Part shown: positions 61,892 through 64,000 of the stretch, one piece after another
Layout of the letters: each line of letters starts with the position of its first letter
How positions within the stretch are numbered: the stretch's first letter is position 1
Source: an uncultured Porphyromonas sp.
GTDB lineage: Bacteria; Bacteroidota; Bacteroidia; Bacteroidales; Porphyromonadaceae
Length of the DNA stretch: 64,000 bases
Direction: 5' to 3'
Assembly: GCF_902489635.1 (NCBI RefSeq)
Contig: NZ_CABUAN010000001.1
Span: forward strand, 62,001 to 126,000
Translations under genes and position numbers: made by a program
Notes under the pieces: generated by a model
What the model was told of the DNA's origin: nothing
Database searches by the model: none
Seen by the model: the letters and a program-made list of their open reading frames with translations, nothing else

Positions 61892-64000
61892 ATGAAGCGA
61901 CTTCTACTCCTTCCCGTACTCTTCTTGAGTATCCTAACCTCTATGGCGCAAGATGCGACAGTCCGTCTGCTTGTCAAGCCCGATGCGACAGAGGTCACGT
62001 TTGTCTATCGCCTCGCTCAGCAAGGAGCGACTGCGCAGATAGACCTAGGTGGCGGTGAGACCGCTACACTAGAGCAACCCGAAGCTGAGAAGCTACAAAC
62101 CTTTAAGCACACATTTGCAGAGCCTAGTAACACACAGCGCACTATTGCCATCTCGGCAGATCAGCTAGTCACGCTACGCTTTACAAGTAGCAAAGCTATC
62201 TACGGTGTCACACAGATTGCTACGCCCCTCCTAGAGCGCTTTAACTGTGACTACACAGCTCTGATGGAGAGCGAAGAGCTAGACTTCTCCGCTTGTCCTA
62301 AGCTTGAGGAGATCACGCTCAATGGTGCCGAGGTGTCTCGAGTCATCTTACCTCCCAATAGAGGCTTGCTCAAGACCTTCCAGTGGGCTACTCCGCTACT
62401 ACCTACCCCTGACAGTAGACAGCTAAAGGAACTAGACCTATCAGGCTGCACAGCTCTAGAGAGTCTCTCGCTACAAGGTACTACGCTGCGTACCATCGAT
62501 CTAACCGATACGCCTCTTCTCAAGCAGCTTGTCATCACAGGTCTCAACAACAAGGCATATCCTCGTCAGCTGATCGGAGGCAAGGCTTTGACTCATCTAG
62601 AGATGGTGACTCTGCAGTTCTGCGCCTTCACCTATGATATGCTTCCAGACCTCAACGAGACGCCACTGGACAACTTTAAGGTCTCGAAGATGTACTTCGC
62701 TCATGTCGATCGCTCGCAGTATCGAGACATGACGGTCGATCTCTCCAACATGGCCTCTGCCAAAGGTATTGCGCAGGCACCGACACCCACGACCTTCACA
62801 TGGTTCTATAAGGATGCAGCCAATAAGTGGCAGCCCATACCTGCCGACAAGGTGGTAGCTGGCGACAAGCCTGGGGTCTATACCATTGACGAGTCCTTGC
62901 TGGATCCTACCACGCACCAGATTACGGTACGTGCCAAGCTCTTTAACGCTGGCTATCCTGATCTAGCCTTTTACAAGAACGGACTGCACACTTATAACAT
63001 CACGCTGCCCTACAAGCCCACGACGATGTCTCTGTCTGTGACTACGGAGTCTCCAGGTAAGGACGAGGATGGCTATGACATTGATGAGATAGATCTATCT
63101 CTCCAGATAGCTGCAGCTAAGGCCGGAACCAAGGTGCAGATCGACTGGGGCAGTGGCCAGCTTAGCGACTATACAATCCCCAAGGCTAATGAGCCTTTTA
63201 CCGTATCCCAGACGGTAGACCTTGGGGCTAAGATCAAGCTTTATGGTCCCGTGACTCTCGTAGACGCTACGGCTAGCAAGATCGTCGCAGTAGCCTTCGA
63301 AGATGCCGCAACAATTGAGACACTCCGTCTCTCTCGCAACAAGATCGAGCAGATAGACCTCTCTCGTCTGCCCAACCTCAAGGAGCTACAAGTCTCTGAC
63401 AATAAGCTCTCCGAGCTATCACTCTCTGCTACTCCCAAGCTAGAGGAGCTGTACTGCGGATACAACAAGCTCACGCAGCTACATGTAGAGCAGACACCAC
63501 TCCTGAGCGTCCTAAACTGCAACGACAATCAGATCTCCGCTCTAGCTCTAGCATCTCTGTCTAAGCTGGAGATAGCCGTACTGAGTGGCAATGCCTTTGG
63601 CGAGAGTCTAGATCTCTCTGCCAACGAAAAGCTACGTGTACTGGACATCGAGAATTGTCAGCTCTCTCAAGTAAAGCTCGAGAGCGAGTACCTAGAGCGC
63701 ATCAAGGCTAATGGCAATAAGCTCACTGAGCTACAGCTCATCCCCTACCCAGGGCTGGCGCTCAATCTACATAGCCTAGACGTACGAGACAACAGCTTCA
63801 CTGCTTGTGATCTCAACGACCTGCTCATACAGCTACCCCCCGCAGGTGACACCAGCGAGGGCCTCTATCGAGTGCAGCTCAAAGGCACGCCAGGAGCTAC
63901 GACCTACGACAAAGTTCTGCTCAATGGCTGGATCGCTGATAGCGAGAGCACTAGCGAAGGGTGTGAGACAGCGAAGATTTTTGACGCCTCGACGAAGCCT
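61892..64000 (+). CDS. Secreted leucine-rich-repeat protein, N-terminal part (runs off window)
   Basis: The frame is open from ATG 61892 to the last base (703 codons, no stop), so the C-terminus is not seen. A signal peptide (residues 1-20, KRLLLLPVLFLSILTSMAQ) leads to a beta-rich N-terminal domain. Two blocks of leucine-rich repeats follow: LKELDLSGCTALESLSL near 190 and, more regularly, from about 470 (IETLRLSRNKIEQIDL, LKELQVSDNKLSELSL, LEELYCGYNKLTQLHV, LSVLNCNDNQISAL). This is the BspA-like/internalin-like style of Bacteroidales surface proteins, probably exported by the type IX system, although a sorting domain would lie beyond the window. TACCTTGG at 61858 is a weak -7 match. Confidence 0.82.
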   Translation, partial: MKRLLLLPVLFLSILTSMAQDATVRLLVKPDATEVTFVYRLAQQGATAQIDLGGGETATLEQPEAEKLQTFKHTFAEPSNTQRTIAISADQLVTLRFTSSKAIYGVTQIATPLLERFNCDYTALMESEELDFSACPKLEEITLNGAEVSRVILPPNRGLLKTFQWATPLLPTPDSRQLKELDLSGCTALESLSLQGTTLRTIDLTDTPLLKQLVITGLNNKAYPRQLIGGKALTHLEMVTLQFCAFTYDMLPDLNETPLDNFKVSKMYFAHVDRSQYRDMTVDLSNMASAKGIAQAPTPTTFTWFYKDAANKWQPIPADKVVAGDKPGVYTIDESLLDPTTHQITVRAKLFNAGYPDLAFYKNGLHTYNITLPYKPTTMSLSVTTESPGKDEDGYDIDEIDLSLQIAAAKAGTKVQIDWGSGQLSDYTIPKANEPFTVSQTVDLGAKIKLYGPVTLVDATASKIVAVAFEDAATIETLRLSRNKIEQIDLSRLPNLKELQVSDNKLSELSLSATPKLEELYCGYNKLTQLHVEQTPLLSVLNCNDNQISALALASLSKLEIAVLSGNAFGESLDLSANEKLRVLDIENCQLSQVKLESEYLERIKANGNKLTELQLIPYPGLALNLHSLDVRDNSFTACDLNDLLIQLPPAGDTSEGLYRVQLKGTPGATTYDKVLLNGWIADSESTSEGCETAKIFDASTKP

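Noticed and set aside
61831..62058. Open frame overlapping the start of the LRR gene
   Set aside because: It is out of frame with the clear signal peptide and repeats of the gene that starts at 61892.
1..64000. tRNA or rRNA genes
   Set aside because: All gaps longer than 70 bp were read on both strands and no cloverleaf or rRNA-like sequence was recognised. A covariance-model scan could still find a divergent small RNA.

Overview
The window looks like a Bacteroidales chromosome, most likely Porphyromonas or a close relative. The evidence is a T9SS-type C-terminal sorting domain, an RprX/RprY two-component pair, DUF5686 and BT_3928-type proteins, NspC, and promoters of the Bacteroidetes type (TTTG, about 20 bp, TAnnTTTG). 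Genes are dense, mostly on the plus strand, and often overlap by 4 bp.

Layout. 1-8.5 kb: end of a GNAT-like gene, then parE, coaD, murF, rpoN and a DUF5686 outer-membrane protein. 8.7-12.2 kb: two cation/proton antiporters (CvrA-like and NhaA) separated by a repeat element. 12.4-17.6 kb, minus strand: rprY, rprX, a histidine phosphatase, an S4-only RNA-binding protein and gltX. 17.9-22.4 kb: serB, a Dabb protein, msrAB and two glycosyltransferases. 23-33.9 kb: lon, a DUF1599 protein, a BT_3928-type membrane protein, tpiA, a SPOR protein, folE, a pRiA4b ORF-3-like protein, miaA, radC, pfkA and mutY. 34-38.9 kb: rubredoxin (54 aa), a GlsB/YeaQ-type membrane protein, bioD, a bifunctional rel, and a tatD gene that has lost its 5' end. 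38.9-40.1 kb: a cluster of nested repeats. 40.1-47.8 kb, minus strand: an imported, AT-richer restriction/defence-like operon (XRE regulator, PLD-SNF2 helicase, Eco57I-type adenine methylase, a gene remnant, and an uncharacterised accessory protein). 47.9-64 kb: nspC, ftsY, rimO, an HU-like/TM/LysM-like protein, lrgA-lrgB, a secreted serine protease split from its sorting domain by an in-frame TGA, sppA, lpxK, thiL, and the start of a secreted leucine-rich-repeat protein that runs off the window.

The most unusual content is between genes. Two families of arrays of imperfect palindromes share a 22-bp period: one built on CCACGTGG, the other on GTTCC-N6-GGAAC. Both carry conserved non-repetitive flanks and occur in several copies. 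A separate 175-bp element with 12-bp terminal inverted repeats, resembling a MITE, occurs three times. Each copy lies inside or next to one of these arrays or a gene, and two copies appear to have replaced the sequence they landed in. One of those removed the start of tatD. No rRNA, tRNA, CRISPR array, complete transposase or prophage was recognised.
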